Origin: Aldehydirespirator sp965203635
GTDB taxonomy: Bacteria; Actinomycetota; Acidimicrobiia; Acidimicrobiales; Aldehydirespiratoraceae
NCBI GenBank assembly: GCA_965203635.1
Contig: OZ241903.1
Coordinates: forward strand, 372,001-436,000
Direction: 5' to 3'
Length of the DNA: 64,000 nt
Shown: one piece after another, positions 25,290 through 32,808 of the stretch
How positions within the stretch are numbered: position 1 is the first letter of the stretch
Layout of the letters: every line of letters begins with the position of its first letter
Made by a program: the position numbers and the translations under genes
Notes under the pieces: generated by a model
The model's database searches: none
What the model saw: only the letters and a program-made list of their open reading frames with translations
Told to the model about the DNA's origin: nothing

Positions 25290-25308
25290 ATCGCAGATTA
25301 TCTGCGAT
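25290..25308. promoter_or_regulatory. 19-bp perfect dyad upstream of rloA-like gene
   Basis: ATCGCAGA-TTA-TCTGCGAT is a perfect inverted repeat with 8-bp arms, ending 9 bases before the ATG of the RloA-like gene and starting 9 bases after the RNA ligase stop. It covers the place where a ribosome-binding site would be. It could be an operator, or an RNA hairpin that limits translation. A half-copy (tagcgatat) follows. Confidence 0.55.
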
Positions 25309-25317
25309 ATTAGCGAT

Positions 25318-26676
25318 ATGAACAACTCACAATCCGAGTCACGGCCCTCAGTTCTTCTCGCGTTCAGAGCGGAGAACGCCCGCTCGTTCAAGGAAGAGAT
25401 CGAACTATCCCTGCTAGCCACCGCCATGGCGGAGAAGCAGTACGTCCGCATGGTCCCGTGGCGCGCCGGCGGATCCTCCGTTCGCGTCCTACCCGTCGCT
25501 GGAGCCTTCGGTGCGAACGGCTCCGGCAAGAGCAACCTGCTGAAGATCATGGCCGACATGAGGCGACTCGTTCTCGGATCCTTCCGGTCCGGCGTTCCCG
25601 GCGGCGGTATGCCTCGTTGGCCGTTCCGTCTCGACGAGGAGTCCTCACGCATGCCGACGCGTTACGAAGTCAACATCGTGCTTCACGGCGTCCGCCACGA
25701 GTACGGCTTCGAACTGGACGACGAGCAGGTGATACAGGAGTGGGCGCACTACTACCCGAGAGGCAAGGCCGCCCTGCTGTTCCATCGCCAGGGCGAGGCC
25801 ATCCGGCTAGGCGCGGCCGAGCGTCCCCGAAGCCGGGCGGTCCTCAACCTGCTACGCCCCAATGCGCTGTTCCTCTCCACAGCAGCAGCGATCGAGCACC
25901 CCGTGCTGTCGCCGCTCTACCAGTGGTTCCTCGACAACCTGAGGCTCGCTGAGGCGGACTCGCGGCTGTCCCGCCAGGTACTCACTGCGAAAATGCTCGA
26001 CAACGGCCCCCGGCGCGAGGCCGTCCTGCAGCTGCTGCGGGCAGCGGACCTCGGAATTACTGGCGTCCGCCAGCAACCACCCGATCCCGCCATGCAGGAG
26101 AAGATCCGCCGGGTCGTGCACATCCTGATGGGAACCGAGGACGAGTCCGACCACGACCCGGCTCCAGCCTCCACGGACTTCAGCGAGATGACAGGCGTAA
26201 ACCTGGTTCACCGGGGAACCTCAGCCGATGTCGAACTCGACAATGTGGACGAATCGCTCGGCACGCTGGTGTGGTTCGGGCTGGTGGGACCAGTGATCGA
26301 GTCGCTGACGACCGGATCAGTCCTGCTTGCAGACGAGCTCGATGCGAGCCTGCACCCCGACCTCGTGGCACAACTGGTGCAGCTCTACCAGAACCCGAAC
26401 ACGAACCCACGACACGCGCAGCTCCTGTTCAACTCCCACGACACGTCGTTGATGGGGGGTGCGGTCGGGGAACGGCTGCTGGGACGCGACCAGGTCTGGT
26501 TCACCCAGAAGCTCAACGACGGCCAGACCGAGCTGTACCAACTCATCGATTTCGAGCCCCGCAAACAGGAAGCTGTCGGGAAGCGTTACCTGGAAGGGTG
26601 GTACGGAGCCAAGCCGATCATCTCGTCCGCGGAGTTCGAGTCCGCCGTCGAGACGGCCCTGTCCGCGGTCAATTGA
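25318..26676 (+). CDS. AAA/ABC-type ATPase, RloA / AbiLi-like
   Basis: 452-residue ATPase of the RloA (COG1106) type. Walker A is GANGSGKS (65-72); Walker B is VLLADELDASLHP (about 332-344), followed by the H-motif region LFNSHDTSLMGG. The long helical insertion between them is typical of OLD/RecF-like defence ATPases. RloA and RloB were first named as ORFs linked to type I restriction loci in Campylobacter, and the related AbiL pair aborts phage infection. Here it also lies near a type I RM operon and shares a 4-base TTGA overlap with the RloB-like gene. ATG 25318 is the first start after the ligase gene. Confidence 0.85.
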   Translation: MNNSQSESRPSVLLAFRAENARSFKEEIELSLLATAMAEKQYVRMVPWRAGGSSVRVLPVAGAFGANGSGKSNLLKIMADMRRLVLGSFRSGVPGGGMPRWPFRLDEESSRMPTRYEVNIVLHGVRHEYGFELDDEQVIQEWAHYYPRGKAALLFHRQGEAIRLGAAERPRSRAVLNLLRPNALFLSTAAAIEHPVLSPLYQWFLDNLRLAEADSRLSRQVLTAKMLDNGPRREAVLQLLRAADLGITGVRQQPPDPAMQEKIRRVVHILMGTEDESDHDPAPASTDFSEMTGVNLVHRGTSADVELDNVDESLGTLVWFGLVGPVIESLTTGSVLLADELDASLHPDLVAQLVQLYQNPNTNPRHAQLLFNSHDTSLMGGAVGERLLGRDQVWFTQKLNDGQTELYQLIDFEPRKQEAVGKRYLEGWYGAKPIISSAEFESAVETALSAVN

Positions 26677-27287
26677 ACTCTCGGCCACGCCGGCCGCTAA
26701 GGCGGGCGCCGACGAGCAGGACGATCCGGCGGATCGCGGTCTTTGCCGAGGGAGAGAAGACCGAACACGGTTATCTGACCCATTGGCACCGGGCCTATCG
26801 CAACCGAGTCCAGGTGAGTGTCGAGGGCGGCCTCGGCGCTCCCATGACCGTCGTAGACCGTGCAGTACAGCAGAAGCGCCACGAGACCAGGGAGGCCAGG
26901 CGCGGGCGTGGTCGCGCTAGCGACGAGCATTGGTGCGTATTCGACATCGACAGGCATCCGAACGTGGCACCGGCGATCGAGAAGGCCCAGGCAAACGACA
27001 TCGGCGTGGCTGTATCCAACCCGTGCATCGAACTCTGGTTCGTCCTCCACTTCCAAGACCAGACCGCCCATATCGAGAGGGGCGACGCGCAAGCGATCTC
27101 CACGAGACTCCTCAAGTGCAACAAGGTCCTTGACGAGCCAGCACTCCAAGTGCTGGAGGAGAGGTTTGCGGAGGCCAAGGTCCGAGCCAAGGCGCTGGAC
27201 GCCAAACACCTAGGCGACGACCGAGCAGCGCGATCAAACCCCAGCAGCGGAATGTGGATGCTGATCGACAGGATCACTGGAGGCTGA
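26673..27287 (+). CDS. RloB-like protein (AbiLii-like, TOPRIM-type)
   Basis: 204-residue RloB-family protein. IAVFAEGEKTEHGYL at about 23-37 carries the TOPRIM-type Glu, and CVFDIDRHPN at about 87-96 the DxD. SNPCIELWFVLHF is the family's strongest signature. Proteins of this family are presumed nucleases or nucleic-acid-binding effectors controlled by RloA. The start is TTG 26673, inside the RloA stop (TTGA), because nothing upstream in this frame outside RloA could begin the protein. The next gene starts immediately after its stop. Confidence 0.82.
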   Translation: MNSRPRRPLRRAPTSRTIRRIAVFAEGEKTEHGYLTHWHRAYRNRVQVSVEGGLGAPMTVVDRAVQQKRHETREARRGRGRASDEHWCVFDIDRHPNVAPAIEKAQANDIGVAVSNPCIELWFVLHFQDQTAHIERGDAQAISTRLLKCNKVLDEPALQVLEERFAEAKVRAKALDAKHLGDDRAARSNPSSGMWMLIDRITGG

Positions 27288-27779
27288 GTGTCGGAGTCAG
27301 GCGAGCAGCGATTCGCGGGGGTGCTCTACGAGCTGCCGTCGAACTATGCGCACATCATGAATGTGGCTCTGGACGTGCCTGCGTTTGTGTCCGAGGCGTT
27401 CGGGGTGCCGGGCCATGTTCCGGTGGTGGGCACCGCTGATGGGGCGGAACTCACTGCGACACTCGTGCCGGTCGGCGGCGGCCGTCACCGGCTGTTCCTC
27501 AACGGCGCGGTCCGCGACGCCATCGGCAAGGGGGCGGGCGATTCGGTGAAGATCCGGGTCCGTCTCGACCGGAGTGACCGCACGCCGGAGACACCGATAG
27601 ATCTTCAGGAGGCGCTGGCCGGGAACGGCGCTTCCGCGGGCTGGGAGGCGCTAGCACCGTCCAGGCGCAAGGATTTACTGGTGTGGCTGGCCGACGCCAA
27701 ACGGGACCAGACCCGAGCCAATCGCAGCGGCCGCATCGTGCAGACCGCCCTCACCGAGGGCACACCTCGTCTGGGATAG
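27288..27779 (+). CDS. DUF1905 / YdeI-OmdA-type protein
   Basis: 163-residue protein. Residues about 8-100 form a DUF1905-like barrel (FAGVLYELPSNYAHIMNVAL to GDSVKIRVRLDRSD); the C-terminal ALAPSRRKDLLVWLADAKRD is the YdeI/OmpD-associated (bacteriocin-protection) helix motif. The GTG directly abuts the RloB stop, so the two should be co-translated. The family's role is poorly known; some members protect against bacteriocins or antimicrobial peptides. It converges with the cupin gene. Confidence 0.8.
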   Translation: MSESGEQRFAGVLYELPSNYAHIMNVALDVPAFVSEAFGVPGHVPVVGTADGAELTATLVPVGGGRHRLFLNGAVRDAIGKGAGDSVKIRVRLDRSDRTPETPIDLQEALAGNGASAGWEALAPSRRKDLLVWLADAKRDQTRANRSGRIVQTALTEGTPRLG

Positions 27780-27787
27780 TGGACGGC

Positions 27788-28393
27788 TCAGGTCCGGCCG
27801 GGGCGGGCCTCGACTATCTGGCTGTCGTCGTCGTAGACCTGCCACTGGCCGCTGCCGGCGTGCCAGAACAGGCGGCCTGTGAGCCGTTCGAGGGCGAGGC
27901 CGTAGCAGTGGAAGTTGGTTGCCGCGCCCTCGATGTGGATCGAGTGCACGTCGTCGTGGAGCATCGCCACGCCGGTGCCCTGCTCGACCATCATCTCGCG
28001 CTGCACCTCAGGCTCTTCGCCGCCTGCGCACGGGCCGTACAGGCGGTTCAGCTCCTGCCCGCGCATCCCTACGATCACCGCCCAGGTCCTGTGCTCGTGC
28101 GGCGGTGCCGACGTTCCATCGCCCACGCTCTGGACGTACAGCGCCAACTCGTCGTCGTCGTTCTGCGCGATCCGGTAGCTGAACGACGCGCCCGGCGTGT
28201 CCGGCGGCGGGAAGTCCTCGTCACTGAAGAGGTCGTCGCGCTCGGCCAACTCGAGCAGCCGCTCCTTGATGCGCTCCAGGCCGGCCCGGTCGATGCCTCC
28301 GTGCTCGCGGCCGTGGGCGTCGATCTTGGCGATGTCGTCCATGGCATCGGCGACCGCTGCGGCTCGCTCGGCTGCCCGGTCTGTCTCGCTCAT
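27788..28393 (-). CDS. Cysteine-dioxygenase-like cupin protein
   Basis: 201-residue double-stranded beta-helix protein. The metal site is PPHEHRTWAVIVGMRGQELN (HxH, with the following strand) plus a third His in HDDVHSIH. It resembles thiol dioxygenases (cysteine or 3-mercaptopropionate dioxygenase) and their uncharacterised relatives. The N-terminal 55 residues are a charged helix typical of the family. Substrate cannot be told from sequence. It is divergent from the NUDIX gene with a 56-base gap. Confidence 0.78.
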   Translation of the reverse strand: MSETDRAAERAAAVADAMDDIAKIDAHGREHGGIDRAGLERIKERLLELAERDDLFSDEDFPPPDTPGASFSYRIAQNDDDELALYVQSVGDGTSAPPHEHRTWAVIVGMRGQELNRLYGPCAGGEEPEVQREMMVEQGTGVAMLHDDVHSIHIEGAATNFHCYGLALERLTGRLFWHAGSGQWQVYDDDSQIVEARPGRT

Positions 28394-28449
28394 GGCTCCC
28401 CCTCGGCTGGACCCTCGTATGCATCGTATTGTCGGGGATCACAGCACGT

Positions 28450-28938
28450 ATGGCAAGCAAGAGAAGCGCCGGCCTGATCCTGCACCGACGGAACGCCGAC
28501 GGTGTGGTCGAAGTGCTGCTGGTGCATCCCGGCGGGCCGTTCTGGGCCGGCAAGGACGTCCACGCCTGGTCGATCCCCAAGGGCGAGTACGCCGAAGGCG
28601 ACGATGCCGAGACCGTGGCCCTGCGGGAGTTCGAGGAGGAGTTGGGATCGCCGCCGCCGGAGGGGTCGAGGCTCTTCCTCGGCGAGTTCGGTCCGCCCAG
28701 CCGCAAACGGATCAGCGCATGGGTGATCGAGGCGGACTTCGACGCCACGCACGTGGTCAGCAACACCTTCGAGCTCGAATGGCCTCCCGGCTCGGGCCAG
28801 GTTCGCGAGTACCCCGAGGTGGACAAGGCGGCGTGGTGGACGATCGATTCGGCTCGTACGAAGCTGCACAAGGGCCAACTGCCGCTGCTCGATGCCCTGA
28901 TCGTCCTCCTCAGCGACCGCGACGAAGTCGGGGAGTGA
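28450..28938 (+). CDS. NUDIX hydrolase
   Basis: 162-residue NUDIX protein. The Nudix box spans residues 45-67: it begins GEYAEG and ends ALREFEEELG, fitting Gx5Ex7REUxEExGU. The context SIPKGEY after an AGLILHR opening resembles diadenosine polyphosphate- or nucleotide-cleaving members. ATG 28450 gives the standard start; a TTG at 28429 is less likely. It stands alone. Confidence 0.87.
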   Translation: MASKRSAGLILHRRNADGVVEVLLVHPGGPFWAGKDVHAWSIPKGEYAEGDDAETVALREFEEELGSPPPEGSRLFLGEFGPPSRKRISAWVIEADFDATHVVSNTFELEWPPGSGQVREYPEVDKAAWWTIDSARTKLHKGQLPLLDALIVLLSDRDEVGE

Positions 28939-29009
28939 CAGGCGCGGCATCCGACGCGCCGCGGGCCGTAACGGCCCAGGGTCGAGGCGGCGTAAGTAGC
29001 CTCGCATCC

Positions 29010-30311
29010 GTGAGCGCACCACGCCCCACAATCATGGCCGGGGTCAGGTGTCGGCTGGCAGCGGCTTTGTCCGTCGTGGCCTCGGTGGCCCTGGTAGCGG
29101 GAGCATGCAGCGGCAGCGGCGACAGTACCGTCGACGCCCTGGGCGACGGGTCACTCGGGGTCGTGGAGGTCGGCCCGGGCGAGGCCATCCAGATCCAGTC
29201 GGTCCTGACGCTGAGCGAGGAGAATTCCGGCCCGACGAACGAGAAGGTCGTGCGGCTCGCCGTCGACCACTACGGGACGATCCACGGTCTCAACGTGGAT
29301 CTCGGCACACCGGTCGACGACGGCTGCTCGCCCGAGGGCGGCGAACGGGCCGGAGGCGAGATCGCCGCCGATGCCGACGTGATAGGCGTGATCGGCACGA
29401 CGTGCTCTGCGGCCGCGGTCACCGCCGCTCCGCTGGTGACCGGCGCCAACAAGGTGATGATCTCCCCGTCGAACACCTCCCCCCGACTCACTTCCGACCT
29501 GGCCGGCAACCCGAGCTCCGACCGTCACGAGGGCTACTACCGCACTTCGGATAACGATCTGTACCAGGCGAGGACGATGGCGCAGTTCCTCCGCGAGGAG
29601 AAGGGCGTCGACGCGGTCGCGACGATCCACAACGGCGACGCCTACACCCAGAGTCTCGCAGAGGCGTTCGCCGCGTCCTTCGAAGAGCTCGGCGGCTCGG
29701 TTACCGGCATCGGCGTGGTCGCCCGCGACGAGACCGACCTGGTGCCGACGCTCACCGACCTCGCAGGCGGCTCGCCGGAAGCTCTGTTCTTCCCCGTCTC
29801 GCGGACGGTGGGCGCCGCGATCGTGCAGCAACTGCCGGGCGTGTCAGGCCTCGACGGCGTGCTTCGGCTCTCCGGCGACGGCCTGCTGTCTGACGCGTTC
29901 TTGGGCTTGGAGGAGTCTGAGGGAATGTTCTTGTCCGGGCCGAACCTCAGCTACGGCACGAACGCCAACGAGAGCACCGGCAGGCGCAGCGCCGACCTCC
30001 TGGCCGAGTACGAGGCCGCCTACGGCACAGCGCCGGAGGCGGCCTTCTGGGCCCACGCCTACGACGCGGCCACCCTGCTGCTCAAGGCGATAGAGGCGGC
30101 CTCGCGGCCCGAGGGTGAGTCGCTCGTGGTCGACTTGGCGGGAGTGCGCGAGTACCTCGATGGCGTGTCCGGATACGGCGGGATCATCGGTTCGATCAGC
30201 TGCGACGACTTCGGCGACTGCGGCGTGCGACGGATGGTCGTGGTCGAACATCTCGATTCCGACGACCCGGCCGCCACCCGGTCCAACACCGTCTACGAGT
30301 ACGTCCCCTAG
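29010..30311 (+). CDS. ABC transporter substrate-binding lipoprotein (LivK-like), paralog 1
   Basis: 433-residue periplasmic-binding-fold lipoprotein. A signal sequence (LAAALSVVASVALVAGAC) ends in a lipobox whose Cys is followed by SGSGDS. The body has the type I binding fold of branched-chain amino-acid receptors, including GVIGTTCSAAAVTAAPLV, ISPSNTSPRLT and WAHAYDAATLLLKAI. It is closely similar along its length to the protein at 59482, including an identical SCDDFGDCG segment near the end. No permease or ATPase gene is near. GTG 29010 is used; ATG 29034 is also possible. Confidence 0.85.
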   Translation: MSAPRPTIMAGVRCRLAAALSVVASVALVAGACSGSGDSTVDALGDGSLGVVEVGPGEAIQIQSVLTLSEENSGPTNEKVVRLAVDHYGTIHGLNVDLGTPVDDGCSPEGGERAGGEIAADADVIGVIGTTCSAAAVTAAPLVTGANKVMISPSNTSPRLTSDLAGNPSSDRHEGYYRTSDNDLYQARTMAQFLREEKGVDAVATIHNGDAYTQSLAEAFAASFEELGGSVTGIGVVARDETDLVPTLTDLAGGSPEALFFPVSRTVGAAIVQQLPGVSGLDGVLRLSGDGLLSDAFLGLEESEGMFLSGPNLSYGTNANESTGRRSADLLAEYEAAYGTAPEAAFWAHAYDAATLLLKAIEAASRPEGESLVVDLAGVREYLDGVSGYGGIIGSISCDDFGDCGVRRMVVVEHLDSDDPAATRSNTVYEYVP

Positions 30312-30314
30312 GTC

Positions 30315-31103
30315 GTGACCCTGGCGCAGCGGGAGCGGCTCCGGATCCGGGCTGGGGAGCACACTGGCCCCACCGCCGATCTGGCCCCAGGCTGCGTGCA
30401 AGCCAACCTGGTGGTACTGCCCGGGGCGGTGGCCGCTGACTTCGTAGCCTTCGCGGTCCGCAACCCCGAGCCGTGCCCCATCGTGGAGGTCATCGAACAC
30501 GGCACCGAGGCCGTGCGGAGCGCTCCCGGCAGCGACCTGCGCACCGACGTGCCCCGGTACCGGCTGTTCGTCGACGGCGCCCACGCCGGCTCGGCCACCG
30601 ACGCCACCGCCTGGTGGCGAGACGATCTGGTATCGGTGCTGCTCGGATGCAGTTTCAGCTTCGAGGCAGCTCTGATGCGGGCCGGGCTGCCCGTGCGCCA
30701 CGTCGAGCAGGGCTGCAACGTGCCCATGTACATCACGGACCGCCAGTGCGAGCCAGCCGAGGACTTCGCCGGACCGCTGGTGGTGTCGATGCGGCCCATG
30801 CCCGCCGGATCAGTCGAGAAGGCCCGGCGGATCACCGAGGCCTATCCCAACGCCCACGGCGGTCCGGTCCATGTCGGCGATCCTGCCGACATGGGAATCC
30901 AGGATCTACACGCTCCCGACTTCGGCGACCCCGTGGAAATCCACGACGGCGAGGTACCCATGTTCTGGGCCTGCGGTGTCACCCCGCAGCTGGCCATCGT
31001 CAACGCCCGTCCCGAGATCGCCATCACCCACGAACCCGGCCACATGTTCATCACCGACCTGCCCGCCGACCCGAACCCGTCACGCGATCCAATACTCCGG
31101 TAG
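30315..31103 (+). CDS. DUF1445 putative hydro-lyase (D-glutamate cyclase-like)
   Basis: 262-residue protein of the DUF1445 / YcsI group. It shows ANLVVLPGAVAADFVAFAVR, DVPRYRLFVDG, DDLVSVLLGCSFSFEAALM and, near the end, VPMFWACGVTPQLAI and ITHEPGHMFITDLPA, all family-typical. Some relatives are D-glutamate cyclases or hydro-lyases. GTG 30315 lies 4 bases after the lipoprotein stop, so it may ride on that transcript. Confidence 0.83.
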   Translation: MTLAQRERLRIRAGEHTGPTADLAPGCVQANLVVLPGAVAADFVAFAVRNPEPCPIVEVIEHGTEAVRSAPGSDLRTDVPRYRLFVDGAHAGSATDATAWWRDDLVSVLLGCSFSFEAALMRAGLPVRHVEQGCNVPMYITDRQCEPAEDFAGPLVVSMRPMPAGSVEKARRITEAYPNAHGGPVHVGDPADMGIQDLHAPDFGDPVEIHDGEVPMFWACGVTPQLAIVNARPEIAITHEPGHMFITDLPADPNPSRDPILR

Positions 31104-31158
31104 AAGTGGGGAAACAGTTCCCTATAGCCGCCGGGATTTGGATGAGCGGAGGACCGCC

Positions 31159-31590
31159 ATGAGAGAGATGACCACTGAAGAGGCTCTGGAGTTCCTGGCC
31201 ACCGGCACCCGCACGGCGAAGGTGGCCTGGGTCTCCTCCGACGGGAGGCCCCACGTGGCTCCTATGTGGTTCATCGTCGAGGACGGCGAGGTCCTGTTCA
31301 ACACGAGCGCCGCAGCAGGCAAGTCTCGGGCGCTGCGGCGTGACCCCCGCATCTCGCTGGTGGTGGACGTCGAGGAGCCGCCCTACGCCTTCGTGAAGGT
31401 CGACAGGACCGTGGAGCTCACCGAGGACCCGGACGAGCTGCTGCGGGTCGCCACCGTCATCGGCGGGCGCTATATGGGCGCTGATCAGGCCGAGGCCTAC
31501 GGGGCCCGCAATGGTGTGCCCGGAGAGTGTCTGGTGCGGGTGCGGCCCACGAGCATCGCCGGCGTCGACGGCATCGCCGACTGGGACTGA
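31159..31590 (+). CDS. PPOX-class F420-dependent oxidoreductase
   Basis: 143-residue split-beta-barrel flavin/F420-binding protein. RTAKVAWVSSDGRPHVAPMW is the family opening; GEVLFNTSAAAGKSRALRRD is the cofactor phosphate-binding segment. Such proteins reduce biliverdin, FO-type substrates or unknown small molecules. ATG 31159 follows a GAGCGGAGGA ribosome-binding site at about 31144-31153. Confidence 0.84.
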   Translation: MREMTTEEALEFLATGTRTAKVAWVSSDGRPHVAPMWFIVEDGEVLFNTSAAAGKSRALRRDPRISLVVDVEEPPYAFVKVDRTVELTEDPDELLRVATVIGGRYMGADQAEAYGARNGVPGECLVRVRPTSIAGVDGIADWD

Positions 31591-31692
31591 ACGCCGAACA
31601 GGCTGACCCGCGCCCATCCACCCGAGGTGGATCGCGGTACGAGCCGGGACGAGCACCGACAGCCGGGCGACGGGGAGCCCCAGAGGCGCCGC

Positions 31693-32703
31693 TCAGTAGG
31701 TGGTGGTCTTCTCGATCATCAGGCGGATCCACTCGCCGGAGGTGACCGGCTCGTGGCGGGGTGGGTCGTCGGGCGAGGTGCAGGTGGGGATGCACTCGAT
31801 GAGCGCGTCGTAGGCGGGCTGGTGGAAGAAGGCGACTGAGATGCGGTCGCCTTCGACATCGTTCGGAACGACCACCCGGTGCTGGGTCGACACCCAGCGG
31901 TCGTTGGTCCACGCAGCCATCAGATCGCCGAGGTTCACCACGAACGATCCGGCCACGACCGGAACGTCCTCCCAGTGGCCCTCGGGCGACAGGATCTGCA
32001 GCCCCGGCTGGCCGTCGTGGTACAGGATCGTCAGGCTGCCCCAGTCCGAGTGAGGACCTCGCCGGTACTGCCCGGGCAGGGGCGGCCCCTCCAGGGCCGG
32101 GTAGTGAAGGGCGGCGAGGCCGGTGATGTGTTCGGCGATCTTGTCGTCGAACCAGTGCTCGTCCAGGTCGAGCGCCAGCGCCATCAGCCGCATCAGCTTG
32201 GCAGCCAGGTCCTCCAGCACCGCGTAGCAGGCGGTGAGGGCCTCCCTGAAGTCGGGAACCCTCTCAGGGTCGGGCCACACGTTGGGCGCGAAGAACGCCT
32301 CCCTCCCCTCGTCCTGGCCCTGGTGAGAGCCGGCCCGGATGGCGGCCTCGAGATCGTCGAACCGGCTGACGGTGTAGAGCTCGGAGAGGTCAGGCGGGGT
32401 CTCCTCGTCGTGAGCCAGTGCCAGCGCAGAACCCCCCATCGGCACGTACCCCCGCAAGTTGTCCGACGCTCGGGCCCAGGCCATCTTCTCGTCGAGGGGC
32501 AGGGCGAACAGCCGGCGCGAGGCCGCGTCAACCCTCTGCACTAGGCCGTGGGGCACGCCGTGTCCGGTGATCACCAGGAAGCCCACGTCCTCGCAGGTCC
32601 GACGGATGGTGTCCACAACCTCGTCGCGCCGCGGCCCGGGCTCGAACGCTCCCGCCAGATCCACCAGCGGCACACGAGACACAACTCCCGCGGAGACCGT
32701 CAC
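31693..32703 (-). CDS. 2-oxoglutarate/Fe(II) oxygenase, isopenicillin N synthase-like
   Basis: 336-residue oxygenase. The N-terminal VPLVDLAGAF and VGFLVITGHGVPHGL are the DIOX_N signature. The iron site is HSDWGSLTIL (HxD) and a distal His in WVSTQHRVVVP; RISVAFF supplies the RxS that binds 2-oxoglutarate. Substrate is unknown; relatives hydroxylate or desaturate small molecules. It is divergent from addB. Confidence 0.87.
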   Translation of the reverse strand: MTVSAGVVSRVPLVDLAGAFEPGPRRDEVVDTIRRTCEDVGFLVITGHGVPHGLVQRVDAASRRLFALPLDEKMAWARASDNLRGYVPMGGSALALAHDEETPPDLSELYTVSRFDDLEAAIRAGSHQGQDEGREAFFAPNVWPDPERVPDFREALTACYAVLEDLAAKLMRLMALALDLDEHWFDDKIAEHITGLAALHYPALEGPPLPGQYRRGPHSDWGSLTILYHDGQPGLQILSPEGHWEDVPVVAGSFVVNLGDLMAAWTNDRWVSTQHRVVVPNDVEGDRISVAFFHQPAYDALIECIPTCTSPDDPPRHEPVTSGEWIRLMIEKTTTY

Positions 32704-32808
32704 TCAAGCACCTCCTCGGCCATCCTGGCTCCTGCGACCCGCAGAAACTAGTGCCGACGAGAATCGGGAGTCGCGTCGAGTGTCACAGGGCCGTTCTAGG
32801 GTGCGGGC

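Noticed and set aside
25318..27287. PARIS (AriA/AriB) as the name for the ATPase/TOPRIM pair
   Set aside because: The architecture is similar, but the second protein has the RloB signature SNPCIELWFVLHF rather than a DUF4435-type AriB, so RloAB/AbiL is the better label.
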